NCBI RefSeq assembly: GCF_000178975.2
Contig: NC_015064.1
Location: 1,178,001-1,242,000 of the forward strand
Direction of reading: 5' to 3'
Origin: Granulicella tundricola MP5ACTX9
GTDB lineage: Bacteria > Acidobacteriota > Terriglobia > Terriglobales > Acidobacteriaceae
DNA length: 64,000 nucleotides
Numbering within the stretch: position 1 is the stretch's first letter; each line of letters begins with the position of its first letter. The notes under the pieces are model-generated. The model had not been told where the DNA came from. It searched no databases and saw only the letters and a program-made list of their open reading frames with translations. The translations under genes and the position numbers were made by a program. Positions 62,482 to 64,000 of the stretch are shown in pieces.

Positions 62482-62518
62482 GGGCGCCTTTTGTTGGTGA
62501 AGGTGAATGATAGCTCGT

Positions 62519-63157
62519 TCAGATTATTTCCGTGACGAAGTTCTCTCGGCTGCGGCGGACCTTCTTGAGGTTCGCTAGCCAGTCGCCTTCTGCTGCGCGG
62601 TAGCCAAGCGGGAGCATGACGACGCTACGGAGGTTCTTCGATTTCAGGTTCAGGATCTCGTCTACGGCTGCGGGGTCGAAGCCTTCCATGGGAGTGGCGT
62701 CGACCTCTTCAAAGGCTGCGGCGATCAGGGCAGCTCCAAGGGCAATGTAGGCCTGGCGTGCGGCGGCCTGATAGTTGGCTTCCGTTCCCCGTGCGGCGAC
62801 GATGCCCAGCAACTGCTGGCGATAGCTTTCCCAACCCTCATTTTTGAAGCCACGGATGTCGTTGGTGAGGTCGAACATCATATGCACGCGCTCTGGCGTG
62901 ATGTTATCCCACGCGGCGAAGACGAGCAGATGCGAAGAGTCTGTGACCTGCGCCTGGTTCCACGAGACGGCGCGGATCTTTGCGCGGATGTCCGGGTTGG
63001 TGATGACGAAGAGCTGAAAGGGTTGCAGGCCGCTGGAGGTGGGGGCAAGACGTATGGCTTCGATGATGCGTTCCAGCTTTTCGGTGGGGACGCTTTTCGT
63101 TGCGTCAAACTTCTTGGTTGCATAGCGCCACGCGAGTCTTTCGGTTACGGTCGTCAA
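62519..63157 (-). CDS. NAD(P)H-dependent nitroreductase (oxygen-insensitive type)
   Basis: A 212-aa flavoprotein of the nitroreductase family. N-terminal FMN contact region RYATKKFD, then APTSSGLQPFQLFVI, a central helix region, and the C-terminal VVMLPLGYRAAEGDWLANLKKVRR. It resembles NfsB-type dihydropteridine/nitroreductases. The substrate is unknown. Confidence 0.9.
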   Translation of the reverse strand: MTTVTERLAWRYATKKFDATKSVPTEKLERIIEAIRLAPTSSGLQPFQLFVITNPDIRAKIRAVSWNQAQVTDSSHLLVFAAWDNITPERVHMMFDLTNDIRGFKNEGWESYRQQLLGIVAARGTEANYQAAARQAYIALGAALIAAAFEEVDATPMEGFDPAAVDEILNLKSKNLRSVVMLPLGYRAAEGDWLANLKKVRRSRENFVTEII

Positions 63158-63540
63158 TCTGGTTTCCTTATGGGTGGGGGCTCGTTGCAGGCAGCGTCGG
63201 TGACGCTAGTGGGATGAGATGCTGAGGTCCTGCGGAGGGTTCGAAAGAACGGGGGCGGGTGAAGGCGTTTTGACGCGTTATTCTAGAAGTCACACGAGGA
63301 GCCTGGGTCTCTAGTAATTGGCTCTGATAAAGGTTGGTAACGAGACTTTTTGGAACCATTGCGGATCATTGGTTTCGAGAAGCCTACTTTGCAGTAGTCA
63401 TCCGGGTGTCGGAGAGTGCGTTGGCGAGTTTGCACCAATCCAACGCATCCATCTTGTAAACCCGCTCCTGAAGACTTGAAATTGACGGGTCCACGCTGTT
63501 GCCGTGGTGAAATCACTCCGTGAGCAATAATGGATTTACT
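63158..63540. other. Intergenic region upstream of the nitroreductase and the terminal membrane gene
   Basis: About 380 bp of divergent upstream sequence with no supported gene. No clear hairpin, palindrome or strong promoter stood out. Confidence 0.4.
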
Positions 63541-64000
63541 ATGCGTCCGAAGTCTGCGCTCATCTGGCTCCTGGCTATCTTTCAGCTATGGCTTGCTCAC
63601 GCTATTGGTTATATGGTCCACGAATACGCACACAGCTTTATTGCCTGGTTCTGTCATGCGAAAGCAAATCCCCTTGCGCTCGATTACGGCAGGACGAATC
63701 TCGAAAACTTCTTATTTCTCAGCGATATTGATGAGAATGTGGACTACGCGCCGTTGTTTGCCGAAGGCCGGAACCATGTGGCAGCACTCATTGCGGTCGC
63801 CGGGGTCTTGATCGGCAATGGGCTTTCGTATCTGGCCAGCCGCTTGCTATACGAGCGCGCCAGTTCGCAGTACCAGCGACGTTGGGCAATGTTCTATTTC
63901 TGGATCGGAGTGATGAGCGTCGGCAACTTCCTGTCCTATGTGCCAGTAAGGACGTTCGCATCGCACGCCGATATGTTCACAGTCGTGCGGGGCCTGCAAG
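63541..64000 (+). CDS. Membrane protein with HExxH motif (partial, runs off window)
   Basis: Starts ATG at 63541 and stays open to the end of the window (153 codons). It reads MRPKSALIWLLAIFQLWLAH, then AIGYMVHEYAHSFIAWF, then AALIAVAGVLIGNGLSYLAS and further hydrophobic segments. The HEYAH motif inside a membrane helix recalls site-2-type (M50-like) metalloproteases, but a second ligand motif was not seen in the visible part. Not otherwise recognised. Confidence 0.7.
   Translation, partial: MRPKSALIWLLAIFQLWLAHAIGYMVHEYAHSFIAWFCHAKANPLALDYGRTNLENFLFLSDIDENVDYAPLFAEGRNHVAALIAVAGVLIGNGLSYLASRLLYERASSQYQRRWAMFYFWIGVMSVGNFLSYVPVRTFASHADMFTVVRGLQ

Noticed and set aside
63530..63811. 93-aa frame near the right edge
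   Set aside because: The overlapping frame from ATG 63541 gives a continuous membrane protein with HEYAH and runs to the window end.

Overview
The window looks like a chromosomal segment of an Acidobacteriota bacterium of the Terriglobia/Acidobacteriaceae type (inference from gene content, high GC, and intergenic repeats whose read-through gives the HSERSEEP-like peptide). No rRNA, tRNA or CRISPR array was recognised.

Region 1 (90-21303) is one Tn7/Tn5053-like transposon, and both of its ends can be read at base resolution. It begins TGTCAGTAGCGG and ends in the inverted equivalent ACTCACA. It is flanked by the 5-bp direct repeat GCTCC (85-89 and 21304-21308). It sits inside comM, the Mg-chelatase-like AAA+ gene. 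Joining the minus strand across the element restores the ComM motif [18 protein letters not shown] in frame. The left end carries tniA-tniB-tniQ (DDE transposase, AAA+ ATPase, TniQ). A small gene, a serine resolvase and its probable res site follow. The cargo is defence-like: a nuclease-TPR protein beside a frameshifted SIR2 plus large-domain protein, an unknown 266-aa protein, three HNH nucleases (two with PUA/EVE-like N-termini) and a small secreted DUF3761 protein. It continues with a tight operon of large serine recombinase, ParB and RepB-like genes, then a short XRE regulator with a CTG start. A second, longer TniQ/TnsD-like gene lies next to the right end and is the natural candidate for choosing comM as the target.

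Region 2 (22.2-39 kb) is ordinary chromosome. It holds a HEAT-repeat protein, L-serine ammonia-lyase, a methyltransferase-thiolase pair, a CPBP protease, a candidate sRNA, a coiled-coil membrane protein, a ThiO-like oxidase and citrate synthase with a clear terminator. After these come an outer-membrane-type protein, an ECF sigma/putative anti-sigma pair with a 30-bp palindrome upstream, FtsY, a Uma2 nuclease, GpsA-PlsY and CinA.

Region 3 (39-63 kb) is also chromosome, but the + strand becomes strongly G-rich whichever strand is coding. It holds a TIG/beta-propeller protein, PgpA-YacG-RimO (RimO with a ~130-residue insert), a repeat-rich intergenic stretch, a FUSC transporter, an S51 peptidase, glycogen synthase and a prenyl synthase. 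It continues with a frameshifted collagen-like/carbohydrate-binding surface protein, a GH88/105 hydrolase, a phosphorelay set (hybrid kinase, receiver, Hpt), a deoxyhypusine-synthase-like protein, an XRE/membrane pair, PncB, an S1/P1 nuclease-like protein, PlsC, uridine kinase, purine nucleoside phosphorylase and a nitroreductase. A membrane protein with an HExxH motif runs off the right edge.
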